Part shown: positions 44,102 to 51,353 of the stretch, in pieces
Layout of the letters: every line of letters starts with the position of its first letter
Position numbering within the stretch: position 1 is the stretch's first letter
DNA from: an uncultured Erysipelotrichaceae bacterium
GTDB lineage: Bacteria > Bacillota_I > Bacilli_A > RF39 > UBA660
Reading direction: 5' to 3'
Length of the DNA: 58,739 nucleotides
NCBI GenBank assembly: GCA_902775285.1
Contig: CACYLI010000005.1
Span: 1 to 58,739 of the forward strand
The notes under the pieces: generated by a model
The model's input: only the letters and a program-made list of their open reading frames with translations
Told to the model about the DNA's origin: nothing
Database searches by the model: none
Translations under genes and position numbers: made by a program

Positions 44102-45460
44102 TTATTTAAGATTTTTCATTTTTTCAAGGACAATAGTTTTAATTAATTCATTATATTTAACACAGCTAGGTCCTTTAACATCCATATCATTATTATTCAT
44201 ATGTTTAGCAGCTGGACATCCAGTACCACATATATATCTATATTTACAATTCCTACATTTTGGAATTACATTAACACTTCTATTAAACCAATTATCTATT
44301 TTTTCATCATCAATTTCATATTTTGGATAAAATATACCAACTCTATAGTCATTGTTTCCAATACCATGCCAACATTTATAAACATTTGCTTTGCAATCAA
44401 GAATGAATTGATTCTTAGCAGCACCACAATGTCTTAATACAGGTTGATATGGTATATCATTAAAAATACTTTCGATAAAAGTTTCTGGATGAAATTTTTT
44501 CCTAAAAACTCTCATATTTGGATTTTGTTCTTCTAATTTGTATATTCTTTCTATTCCAATTTTTTCATCAACAATATTTTGTTCTCCAGAACAACCTCCA
44601 TCTTGTAATAAATACAAATATGGTTTTAAATTTTTATTATTTTTAAATCTTTCTATTAAAGTATCAGCTAAAGAAGATAGTTCATTAATATTAGAACCAT
44701 CAACATTAACTCTAAGCACTATTTGAATATTATTTTCTAAAGCAAGTTTTATATTATTCATTATTAAATCAAAACTACCTCTACCATCATGAAATATTCT
44801 CCTACTATCATGTACTTCTTTAACCCCATCAACAGTTATTTGTATATGTTTAAGAGTTTCTTTATATTCATTGAATAAATCAATATAATAGTTTAAATCA
44901 ACACCATTAGAAACTATATCAATAGAATAATTTCTCTTTTTTGCTGATTCAAATATATATCTAACTGTTTTTAAATTACATCTTAAAAGTGGTTCTCCTC
45001 CCATTATAGTTATTCTAATATCATCATTACATTTACCATATTTTTCCTCATATGATTTCATTATTTTGTCAATTCTATCAAATTGAATATCAACCATTTT
45101 TAATGAATCAATATCAACTGTTCCTTTAATCATATAAGTCTGTTCATAACAATAAATGCAATGAAGATTACAAGCATAAGAAGGTACAACTAAAAAACTA
45201 GGAGTTGCAGATCTTTCTAACTCCTCTAATCTACTATTTAATGATTCAATAAACTTCAAATATTGTTTTTCTGTTTTAAACAAATATCTTCTTTTTATCA
45301 TTGCTTTAATTACATCTTCAGGTAATTTATCAAATTCATTTTTAATGATTAATTCATATATATCTTTTTCAATAATATCTGTAGCACCATTTATAAGGTT
45401 TATCATTATTATTTCATCATCTTTATAATTAATAAATTCTATTTCTTTTATTAAAAACAT
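44102..45460 (-). CDS. Radical SAM/SPASM peptide maturase
   Basis: 452 residues. An N-terminal region of about 85 residues (probably precursor recognition) precedes the radical SAM core, with cluster cysteines C97, C101 and C104 in SYACNLHCIYCYE, then IRITIMGGEPLLR and QITVDGVKEVHDSRR. The C-terminal SPASM domain has auxiliary-cluster cysteines in RHCGAAKNQFILDCKANVYKC and PKCRNCKYRYICGTGCPAAK, and PSCVKY. Enzymes of this type crosslink or epimerise ribosomal peptides. The ATG at 45460 has GAGGGGTG before it. The substrate is probably the peptide encoded at 45534. Confidence 0.92.
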   Translation of the reverse strand: MFLIKEIEFINYKDDEIIMINLINGATDIIEKDIYELIIKNEFDKLPEDVIKAMIKRRYLFKTEKQYLKFIESLNSRLEELERSATPSFLVVPSYACNLHCIYCYEQTYMIKGTVDIDSLKMVDIQFDRIDKIMKSYEEKYGKCNDDIRITIMGGEPLLRCNLKTVRYIFESAKKRNYSIDIVSNGVDLNYYIDLFNEYKETLKHIQITVDGVKEVHDSRRIFHDGRGSFDLIMNNIKLALENNIQIVLRVNVDGSNINELSSLADTLIERFKNNKNLKPYLYLLQDGGCSGEQNIVDEKIGIERIYKLEEQNPNMRVFRKKFHPETFIESIFNDIPYQPVLRHCGAAKNQFILDCKANVYKCWHGIGNNDYRVGIFYPKYEIDDEKIDNWFNRSVNVIPKCRNCKYRYICGTGCPAAKHMNNNDMDVKGPSCVKYNELIKTIVLEKMKNLK

Positions 45461-45489
45461 ATAAACACCCCTCGTTATAATATTTGTAT

Positions 45490-45512
45490 AAGGGGAAAGC
45501 AATTTTCCCCTT
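45490..45512 (-). terminator. Hairpin between precursor peptide gene and maturase gene
   Basis: Perfect 9-bp inverted repeat with four G-C pairs (45490-45498 and 45504-45512) and a 5-base loop. There is no clean T-run after it, so it is probably a partial terminator or mRNA stabiliser that gives more precursor than maturase transcript, as is common in peptide operons. A second 8-bp repeat (45522-45529 and 45533-45540) overlaps the precursor stop. Confidence 0.65.
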
Positions 45513-45533
45513 ATTATAGAGTATCTAATATAA

Positions 45534-45614
45534 TTAGATATGGTAATGACAAGATGCATTACTTGTTGTTACTTTTTCAGTTTTAACAACAACTTTTTTA
45601 TTTATAGATTTCAT
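45534..45614 (-). CDS. Candidate radical-SAM peptide precursor (26 aa)
   Basis: 26 residues, beginning MKSINKKVVVKTEK and ending VTTSNASCHYHI. The Lys/Val-rich first half looks like a leader; the end holds Ser, Asn, one Cys (22), two His (23, 25) and one Tyr (24), a plausible site for a Cys-based crosslink or ring. The ribosome site (AGGAGG, 7 bases before the ATG) is among the strongest in the window. It lies 73 bases upstream of the radical SAM/SPASM gene, with a hairpin between, and behind a promoter with a LysR-type palindrome. No known precursor family was recognised. Too short for normal gene callers. Confidence 0.8.
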   Translation of the reverse strand: MKSINKKVVVKTEKVTTSNASCHYHI

Positions 45615-45636
45615 TGCTTTCCCTCCTCTCACATTA

Positions 45637-45642
45637 ATTATA
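45637..45642 (-). promoter_or_regulatory. -10 box of the peptide operon
   Basis: TATAAT on the minus strand with no good -35 at 16 to 18 bases (TATGCC or similar), as expected for an activator-dependent promoter. Transcription would start near 45630. Confidence 0.55.
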
Positions 45643-45685
45643 CATACAATATTAAAATTGGCATAATACAAATTTTTTATAATGA

Positions 45686-45702
45686 TATAACTATAAGTTA
45701 TA
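45686..45702. promoter_or_regulatory. LysR-type operator between the divergent units
   Basis: A 17-bp palindrome whose core ATAACTATAAGTTAT keeps the T-N11-A layout of LysR-family binding sites. Its centre is about 64 bases upstream of the predicted start of the peptide operon, the usual place for a LysR recognition site. It lies in the gap between the precursor gene and the LysR gene. Confidence 0.68.
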
Positions 45703-45748
45703 ATAACATTAAATATTTAATATTTTTTTTAAAATTAGCAATTAAAAA

Positions 45749-45776
45749 TTGTTTTTTTATAATTATATGTTATAAT
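45749..45776 (+). promoter_or_regulatory. Promoter of the LysR-ATP-grasp operon
   Basis: Plus strand: -35 TTGTTT (45749-45754), 16-base spacer, -10 TATAAT (45771-45776). AAGGAGG and the ATG at 45795 follow closely, so the untranslated leader is very short. Confidence 0.62.
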
Positions 45777-45794
45777 ATGTTCCAAGGAGGAACT

Positions 45795-46685
45795 ATGGAT
45801 ATTAATTATGATTTATATAAAACATTCTATGTGGTTGCAAATTGCTCAACCATTACAGAAGCATCTAAAAAACTCATGATTAGTCAACCAGCAGTTACTA
45901 AAGCAATCAAAAATTTAGAATGGCAATTAAATGGTACATTATTTAACAGGAATAAACAAGGAATAAAACTCACAGAACATGGAAAAAAGTTTTATAATTA
46001 TATTAGTCCTGCTATTGAACAAATGCAGGAAGCATCAAAAATATTTGACAATATTAACAAAATTGAAACAGGAGAATTAAAAATAGGAACAAGCAATACC
46101 ATCTTAAAGTATTTTCTAATGCCATATTTAAAAAAGTATTCAAAGAATTTTCCAAAAGTAAATATTTCAATTGAAGAAAGTTATACACCATCACTTATTA
46201 ATATGGTTAAAAATGGTAATTTAGATATAGCAATTATATATGCCAAAGAAGGTGACAAAAAATTAGATGGATTAAAAGTTTTTAAACTACAAACATTAAA
46301 CTATTGTTTCATTGGTAATAAAAAATATAAAAATTATGCCAATAAAATTGTAAGTTTTGAAGAATTAAAAAAAGAGAGTTTAATTTTAAATACAATTAAT
46401 CCTATCCAAACTTCACTATTAAAGAATGAAAATAATACTGATTATCTAGCACATATAAATCTAGCTAGTCATTCACTAGTTTATGAATTTGTCAAAGAAG
46501 GATTTGGAATAGGACTTGTAATAAAGGAATTTATTAAGGATAATTTGAATGATAAAAACTTATATGAAATAAAGATAAAAGAAAAATTTCAACCATTAAA
46601 TTTAATAATGATTATAAATAAAAATAATTTTCCAACATATGCAACATCTCAACTTATAAACATAATAAAAAATAAGGAGGAATAA
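45795..46685 (+). CDS. LysR-family transcriptional regulator
   Basis: 296 residues. N-terminal winged helix-turn-helix: YKTFYVVANCSTITEASKKLMISQPAVTKAIKNLEWQLNGTLFNR, followed by GIKLTEHGKKFYNY and a periplasmic-binding-protein-like effector domain (LKIGTSNTILKYFLMPYL, DIAIIYAKEG, GFGIGLVIKEF). One of only two plus-strand genes in the window, divergent from the precursor gene. It probably activates the peptide operon via the palindrome at 45686. AAGGAGG precedes the ATG at 45795. Confidence 0.93.
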   Translation: MDINYDLYKTFYVVANCSTITEASKKLMISQPAVTKAIKNLEWQLNGTLFNRNKQGIKLTEHGKKFYNYISPAIEQMQEASKIFDNINKIETGELKIGTSNTILKYFLMPYLKKYSKNFPKVNISIEESYTPSLINMVKNGNLDIAIIYAKEGDKKLDGLKVFKLQTLNYCFIGNKKYKNYANKIVSFEELKKESLILNTINPIQTSLLKNENNTDYLAHINLASHSLVYEFVKEGFGIGLVIKEFIKDNLNDKNLYEIKIKEKFQPLNLIMIINKNNFPTYATSQLINIIKNKEE

Positions 46686-46687
46686 TA

Positions 46688-47542
46688 ATGAAAATATTAA
46701 TAGTTACTAATCTTGAAAACGAATGTAGTATAGAAGATGTATGGATAGCAAACTCATTTATTGAAGATGGTAATGATGTTAAATTAGTTAATAAGTATTA
46801 TGATAAAAGATTTGAAGAAATATATGATATATTTATTAAAAGATATTCATGGATAGAAGACATAAATGAATTTGCAGTTGGCGCTAATGAATCTGATTAT
46901 GAAACAAGAATATTAGAAAAAAATTTACCAAGAATAAATTTTGATGGTAAATTTGATAATCAAGGAAAACACTATTTATCTCACCTATACAATTTAGGTT
47001 ATAGTGTAGTACCAACTATTAGCGATATTAAAGATTATGATCTTATTAAAGGATATGATAAATATTTAATTAAACCGGTAAATGGTTATGCTAGTTATGG
47101 AATAATGGAAGCAGATAAAAATAGTATTTTTGAATATTGGAACGATAATTACGTAATACAACCAAAACTTAATTTTCAAAGTGAAGTACAATTTTATTTC
47201 ATAGGTAGCAAATATGAATTTTCACAAGTATTTACTCCAAAAAAACTTTTATCACATGAAAATGCAGTTTTTTATAATCCGACAGAAGAAGAAATAAAAC
47301 TTGCTGAAAATTTTGCTAAATTAAATGGTGATAGTTTTAACGGAGTACAAAGAATAGATTTCTTGAAAGTTAATAATCAATTGTTGTTATCAGAATTAGA
47401 AGATGATAGTCCATATATGGCAATTGAAGCATTATCATTAAATGATAGAAAAAGATTTATAGATGATTTTAAAAATATGGTTTATACATATTATAATAAT
47501 TTTAAAACAGAAAAGGATCATCAAAGAGTTTTAAAAAGATAA
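46688..47542 (+). CDS. ATP-grasp family ligase-like protein
   Basis: 284 residues. Visible ATP-grasp features are DKYLIKPVNGYASYGIM (nucleotide Lys and Gly-rich loop), YVIQPKLNFQSEVQFYFIG, and a metal-binding end RIDFLKVNNQLLLSELEDDSPYMAIEAL (E-x-E...P). The N-terminal third resembles the pre-ATP-grasp domain. Such ligases join carboxylates to amines or hydroxyls, including in peptide natural products. It begins two bases after the LysR gene with AAGGAGG upstream, so it is co-expressed with the regulator and is a candidate tailoring or peptide-bond-forming enzyme of the cluster. Confidence 0.75.
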   Translation: MKILIVTNLENECSIEDVWIANSFIEDGNDVKLVNKYYDKRFEEIYDIFIKRYSWIEDINEFAVGANESDYETRILEKNLPRINFDGKFDNQGKHYLSHLYNLGYSVVPTISDIKDYDLIKGYDKYLIKPVNGYASYGIMEADKNSIFEYWNDNYVIQPKLNFQSEVQFYFIGSKYEFSQVFTPKKLLSHENAVFYNPTEEEIKLAENFAKLNGDSFNGVQRIDFLKVNNQLLLSELEDDSPYMAIEALSLNDRKRFIDDFKNMVYTYYNNFKTEKDHQRVLKR

Positions 47543-47569
47543 TTCAAAATAAATGAATTATCTTTTTTT
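47537..47569. terminator. Bidirectional terminator between ATP-grasp and amidohydrolase genes
   Basis: 10-bp perfect stem (47537-47546 and 47554-47563) with a 7-base loop, A-rich on the left and seven T on the right. It serves the plus-strand operon and, in reverse, the converging amidohydrolase gene. Confidence 0.85.
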
Positions 47570-48380
47570 AGAATTTTATATTATATGCTCTACAAACATT
47601 GTTATAAACTATATCATCTTTTTCACTTTTAGAAATGTTTAGCATATCAACTATTTCTATATAACTAGATACATCATTATATTCATCCGAAATAGCAAAA
47701 AAATCTGTACCATACATTATTTTCTTTTTAACATTAGGATATTTTAATATATATTTATTTATAACTTCTGAAATCACTTTGTTTTGTTTATCTCTTTGTG
47801 CTTTATTTTCTCCATCATTGCACCCACTAAAACAAGTATATACATTATCATATTTACTGCACATATAGAATAAAGATTCAAAATTGGGCCAATTAATATG
47901 ACTTGCTATAAAATTAACGTTTTTGTACTTTTTAGCTAACTCTTCAATGTACTTAGCATCTGAATACTCTAAATATGAACTTTTTCCATCATCATCATAT
48001 ATTTCTCCACAATGAAATGTAACTGACAAATTATGTTTATTAGCAAATTCAACTACTTTATAAATTCTTTCATCATTAGCAAAATATTTTTGGTATCCTA
48101 AGTATATTTTAATACCAATTATTCTTTTATATTTTTTTAAATCACATTCAATCTTAATTAGTTCATTTTCAACATCATTTAAATCAACCGAATCAATAAA
48201 ATACATTCTATCATTACTAATAAATTCTTCAAAATCATATGGATCAAGCATCTCATCAATATAAAGTCCTCTAATATTAATATATTTATCAGCGCAAGCT
48301 GTTTTCATATAAATATTAAACTCCTCATTTGTTAATACATGCATATGACAATCAACAATTTTTTTATAATTACTCTTCAT
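47568..48380 (-). CDS. Amidohydrolase-family (TIM-barrel) metal-dependent hydrolase
   Basis: 270 residues. Metal motifs: IVDCHMHVLTNEE (H-x-H), LSVTFHCGEI, NFIASHINWPNFE and KIMYGTDFFAISDEY (final Asp). This is the amidohydrolase-2 layout (related decarboxylases and hydrolases). The substrate is unknown. It converges on the ATP-grasp gene and has its own promoter at 48398, so it need not belong to the peptide cluster. Confidence 0.82.
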   Translation of the reverse strand: MKSNYKKIVDCHMHVLTNEEFNIYMKTACADKYINIRGLYIDEMLDPYDFEEFISNDRMYFIDSVDLNDVENELIKIECDLKKYKRIIGIKIYLGYQKYFANDERIYKVVEFANKHNLSVTFHCGEIYDDDGKSSYLEYSDAKYIEELAKKYKNVNFIASHINWPNFESLFYMCSKYDNVYTCFSGCNDGENKAQRDKQNKVISEVINKYILKYPNVKKKIMYGTDFFAISDEYNDVSSYIEIVDMLNISKSEKDDIVYNNVCRAYNIKF

Positions 48381-48397
48381 AAAATCATCTCTATTTA

Positions 48398-48406
48398 ATT
48401 ATAACA
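48398..48406 (-). promoter_or_regulatory. Extended -10 promoter of the amidohydrolase gene
   Basis: TGTTATAAT on the minus strand (TATAAT at 48398-48403 with the TG extension). No clear -35, as is usual for extended -10 promoters. It lies about 18 bases before the ATG at 48380. Confidence 0.55.
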
Positions 48407-48454
48407 TATTTTTAAGTGTTTTCTATTTTAGAATTTAAAACTATTCTTTTCATA

Positions 48455-48751
48455 TTAGTTATTCCTTTTATAAATATCTCTATTATATATACCAACTAAT
48501 AAATCATCTTTTATAAAGAACTCATAATCTGGACCAAATTCTGGAATTTCACTATCATCAATAAAAAATAATTCTATATCAATATCATCATATTTATTAG
48601 ATATAGCTTTATTAAGTAACTTTAATTCTTCTTTTTTTATATCTTTTATATTAAATCTTATAATTTTATCTTTAATGTATTCAACAATTTCTAATTTTAA
48701 AGTAATAACATTTTTATTACTTGCGTTTTCTATGTCTATATATGCTCTCAT
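48455..48751 (-). CDS. Hypothetical protein (98 aa)
   Basis: 98 residues, soluble, acidic, not recognised. The sequence reads as alternating strands and helices (NVITLKLEIVEYIKDKIIRFNI, IDIELFFIDDSEIPEFGPDYEFFI). It begins two bases after the stop of the NUDIX gene, so the two are probably co-expressed. No Cys, no membrane segment, no motif that suggests a function. Confidence 0.55.
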   Translation of the reverse strand: MRAYIDIENASNKNVITLKLEIVEYIKDKIIRFNIKDIKKEELKLLNKAISNKYDDIDIELFFIDDSEIPEFGPDYEFFIKDDLLVGIYNRDIYKRNN

Positions 48752-48753
48752 AT

Positions 48754-49137
48754 TTATATATTCTCTATTTTTGATTTAATATAATCATCTAATAAATTTG
48801 AATCTTTTTTTACCCATCTATAATTAGAGTGTTCATTACTTAATTTAACTTTAATATCTTTCTTTTTAACATTTATTATAAAGTTTAATTCTATATGATG
48901 AATATTATTTTTTACTTCATCATCATATCCAATTAATTTACAATCAAAATTATGATTATATCCAATTTCTTCTTTTAATTCTCTTTTAAGTCCTTCTTTT
49001 AAAGTTTCTCCATTTTCTAAATGCCCTCCTGGAAATTCCCAAGCACCTGGATATAATTCATCATCTTCACTTCTTTGAACTATTAAAAATTCATTTCTAC
49101 TTTTTAAAATACCAGTTAATACTATTTTTGTTTCCAT
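48754..49137 (-). CDS. NUDIX hydrolase, MutT-like
   Basis: 127 residues. METKIVLTGILKSRNEFLIVQRS leads to WEFPGGHLENGETLKEGLKRELKEEIG, a complete Nudix box in the MutT/8-oxo-dGTPase arrangement. The ATG at 49137 has AAGGA upstream; an ATG 11 codons earlier is not preceded by a ribosome site. It could sanitise oxidised nucleotides or act on another nucleoside diphosphate derivative. Confidence 0.86.
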   Translation of the reverse strand: METKIVLTGILKSRNEFLIVQRSEDDELYPGAWEFPGGHLENGETLKEGLKRELKEEIGYNHNFDCKLIGYDDEVKNNIHHIELNFIINVKKKDIKVKLSNEHSNYRWVKKDSNLLDDYIKSKIENI

Positions 49138-49224
49138 AATATTATTCCTTTCACAATTAAATAATATCATAGTTTTGCTATAAATAAAACTATATTATTT
49201 TTATAATTTTATAAATGTGTTTTA

Positions 49225-49260
49225 TATCAAAAAAAGAAAACACTTTTAAAGTATTTTCTT
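49225..49260 (-). terminator. Intrinsic terminator after the second LysR gene
   Basis: An inverted repeat of about 13 bp with one mismatch (roughly 49235-49247 and 49248-49260), followed on the minus strand by seven T. It abuts the LysR stop at 49259. Confidence 0.72.
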
Positions 49261-50152
49261 AAACTTCATATGTATTTCTTATTAATTCTACAAATTCTTC
49301 TATTATTGGAGTTAATAGTTCTTCATTATATACAACTGCTAATCTTAAAGATGGTAAATTATTATCAAATTCAATTATTTCAAAATCATCTTTATCTGAC
49401 ATATTAGAAATAAAGTCTTTAAAAAAATATCCTATTCCTAATCCTTGTCTTGTTAGTTCTATAATAGATTCTGTTGTCCAACTATTAACAACACTTTTTA
49501 ATGTTACTCCTCTATTTAACATATATTTGGTTAAATCTGCATATGCAGGAGCATCTATAGATGGCAATATTAATGGATATTTGTTTAAATCACTAACACT
49601 ATTTACATAATAATCATTGTGTATTTTTTTTGAATAAGCAAAGCAATTTTTAAGTTCTTTTAAAAATATTGTTTTACAAGATTCTGAATTAAAGTTCATT
49701 GGTGCAACATTTAATAGAATGTCTAATTCTCTTGTTTCAAACATTTTAACTAAATCGCTTGTCGGTTTAGAATATATTTGAAATTTTACATTTTTATATT
49801 TCTTATTAAATTCATTTATTATATTACATAAACAAAATGAACTTATGTGACCAGGTGAGCCAATTTTAATAATTGTTTCATAATCTGTATTATATTCACT
49901 TATTCTTTTTTCACCAGTATTTAAAATATTAAATGCTGTTTTTACATATTTATATAATTCATCTGCATTCTTAGTTGGTTGTATTCCTTTATTATTTCTT
50001 ATAAATAGATTGGTATTCATAGTAGTTTCTAATTCTTTTAAAGAATAACTAATTGCTGGTTGGGATACATATAATAACTTAGCTACTTTAGAGATACTTT
50101 TTTCTTCATATAAATGCATAAATATTTTATATAAATTATAATCTTTATTCAT
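49259..50152 (-). CDS. LysR-family transcriptional regulator
   Basis: 297 residues. DNA-binding domain: YKIFMHLYEEKSISKVAKLLYVSQPAISYSLKELETTMNTNLFIR, then GIQPTKNADELYKYV. The effector domain has IKIGSPGHISSFCLCNIINEF, RELDILLNVAP and RQGLGIGYFFKDFI. GGGGGAT precedes the ATG. Its target is not evident; neighbours on both sides are unrelated small enzymes. It is not obviously a duplicate of the LysR at 45795 beyond family level. Confidence 0.92.
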   Translation of the reverse strand: MNKDYNLYKIFMHLYEEKSISKVAKLLYVSQPAISYSLKELETTMNTNLFIRNNKGIQPTKNADELYKYVKTAFNILNTGEKRISEYNTDYETIIKIGSPGHISSFCLCNIINEFNKKYKNVKFQIYSKPTSDLVKMFETRELDILLNVAPMNFNSESCKTIFLKELKNCFAYSKKIHNDYYVNSVSDLNKYPLILPSIDAPAYADLTKYMLNRGVTLKSVVNSWTTESIIELTRQGLGIGYFFKDFISNMSDKDDFEIIEFDNNLPSLRLAVVYNEELLTPIIEEFVELIRNTYEV

Positions 50153-50197
50153 AATAATCCCCCTTTTAAATTGGTCCTTATATTATCATATTTCAGT

Positions 50198-50791
50198 CTA
50201 TTTTTCAAACAATTCTTTTTTTATTAATTCATATGCTTTTTTTACATTATAATCATTTGATAAATTTAATCCATATTTTTTAAGATTTTTAGACATTTTT
50301 GTTTTTTCTTTTTCTATTTCTTCATCACTAGAATCAATATAGTTTTTATTACTTTCAACTTCTAATAATAAACCTAAATTATCAACATTTTGAAAACATA
50401 ATTCTATTTCTTCATTTGTATAAACTATTAAAGTAGAATTAACATCTATTAATTTTTCAAAACCAATTTGTAAGAAAAAATTATAAGCACTATCTATATC
50501 ATTAATTTTAATATTATATTTTGTTTCAGCAAGTAATTTTTTATTTTTATACTCTTTCTTTTTATAAGTTAATAATATATTTTCTTTATCTTTTTCTATA
50601 ATATGTCTTATTAATATTGAATTATTAAGTACTTTTAAAATATTCCTTTTACATAATTTAGAAGAAGTTTTTTTCATATAAATATCTTCTAATCTATATG
50701 TTTCTTTTATTTTAAATCCTTGTGCTTTTAATATCTTATCTACTTCTTCAAGAGTATTAAATACTCTTAATGTTATTTCTATTTCTTTCAT
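50198..50791 (-). CDS. CYTH-domain protein
   Basis: 197 residues. It opens MKEIEITLRV (the E-x-E-x metal/phosphate motif of CYTH domains), followed by TYRLEDIYM, SILIRHI, ENILLTYKKKEY and IELCFQNVDNLGLLLEVES. CYTH enzymes bind organic phosphates in a beta-tunnel (class IV adenylyl cyclases, thiamine triphosphatases, tripolyphosphatases). Which reaction occurs here is open. The start overlaps the GNAT stop (TAATG), so the two are coupled. Confidence 0.78.
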   Translation of the reverse strand: MKEIEITLRVFNTLEEVDKILKAQGFKIKETYRLEDIYMKKTSSKLCKRNILKVLNNSILIRHIIEKDKENILLTYKKKEYKNKKLLAETKYNIKINDIDSAYNFFLQIGFEKLIDVNSTLIVYTNEEIELCFQNVDNLGLLLEVESNKNYIDSSDEEIEKEKTKMSKNLKKYGLNLSNDYNVKKAYELIKKELFEK

Positions 50792-51267
50792 TATTCCTCC
50801 TTATTATTAAAATATAATTCTAATCTATTATATTTACCTGTACGAGATATTTTAAAATTATTATTTGTATATTTTTTTATAGTGTGAAGCCAAAATGATT
50901 CTGCTACTGTTGAATTAGGTACAGCTTTAATAGTCCAAGATCCTTTATACATATCAAGAATCATATTAACAACTTTTTGACCTATACCCATTCTTTTAAA
51001 TTGATTTAATATAAATATTTCACTAATCTCATAATTATCTTTTAGGTTATTATCAAGTAATATAAATCCAACTATATTTTTATCATAAACTATAAAATAA
51101 GATAAATCATTATCATAATACTTTTCTATATTATCATAAGTATATTCTAATATTTCATAATTAAATGGAGCCGGATAATAAAGTGCTAAATCATGTAAAT
51201 ATAATTGTAATAGTTTATCAAATTTATTTTTATCTTTAAGTTTTATATTCTTAAGCTCAATATTCAT
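50791..51267 (-). CDS. GNAT-family N-acetyltransferase
   Basis: 158 residues. Acetyl-CoA site: EISEIFILNQFKRMGIGQKVVNMILD (motif A, Q/R-x2-G-x-G). FIVYDKNIVGFILL precedes it, and SWTIKAVPNSTVAESFWLHTIKKYTNN follows. The acceptor is unknown. The ATG at 51267 is used; the GTG at 51276 lies in its GAGGTGA ribosome site. Confidence 0.82.
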   Translation of the reverse strand: MNIELKNIKLKDKNKFDKLLQLYLHDLALYYPAPFNYEILEYTYDNIEKYYDNDLSYFIVYDKNIVGFILLDNNLKDNYEISEIFILNQFKRMGIGQKVVNMILDMYKGSWTIKAVPNSTVAESFWLHTIKKYTNNNFKISRTGKYNRLELYFNNKEE

Positions 51268-51299
51268 ACTAATCACCTCAAGATTATTGTATCATAAAA

Positions 51300-51324
51300 A
51301 ATACTCTATTAGTAATAGAGTATT
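51300..51324 (-). terminator. Intrinsic terminator after the ABC transporter genes
   Basis: Perfect 11-bp repeat (51300-51310 and 51314-51324) with a 3-base loop, followed by TTTT on the minus strand. A second short AAAAGCTT repeat lies just before it at 51336-51353. Confidence 0.8.
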
Positions 51325-51353
51325 TATTTATATTGAAAAGCTTAAAAAGCTTT

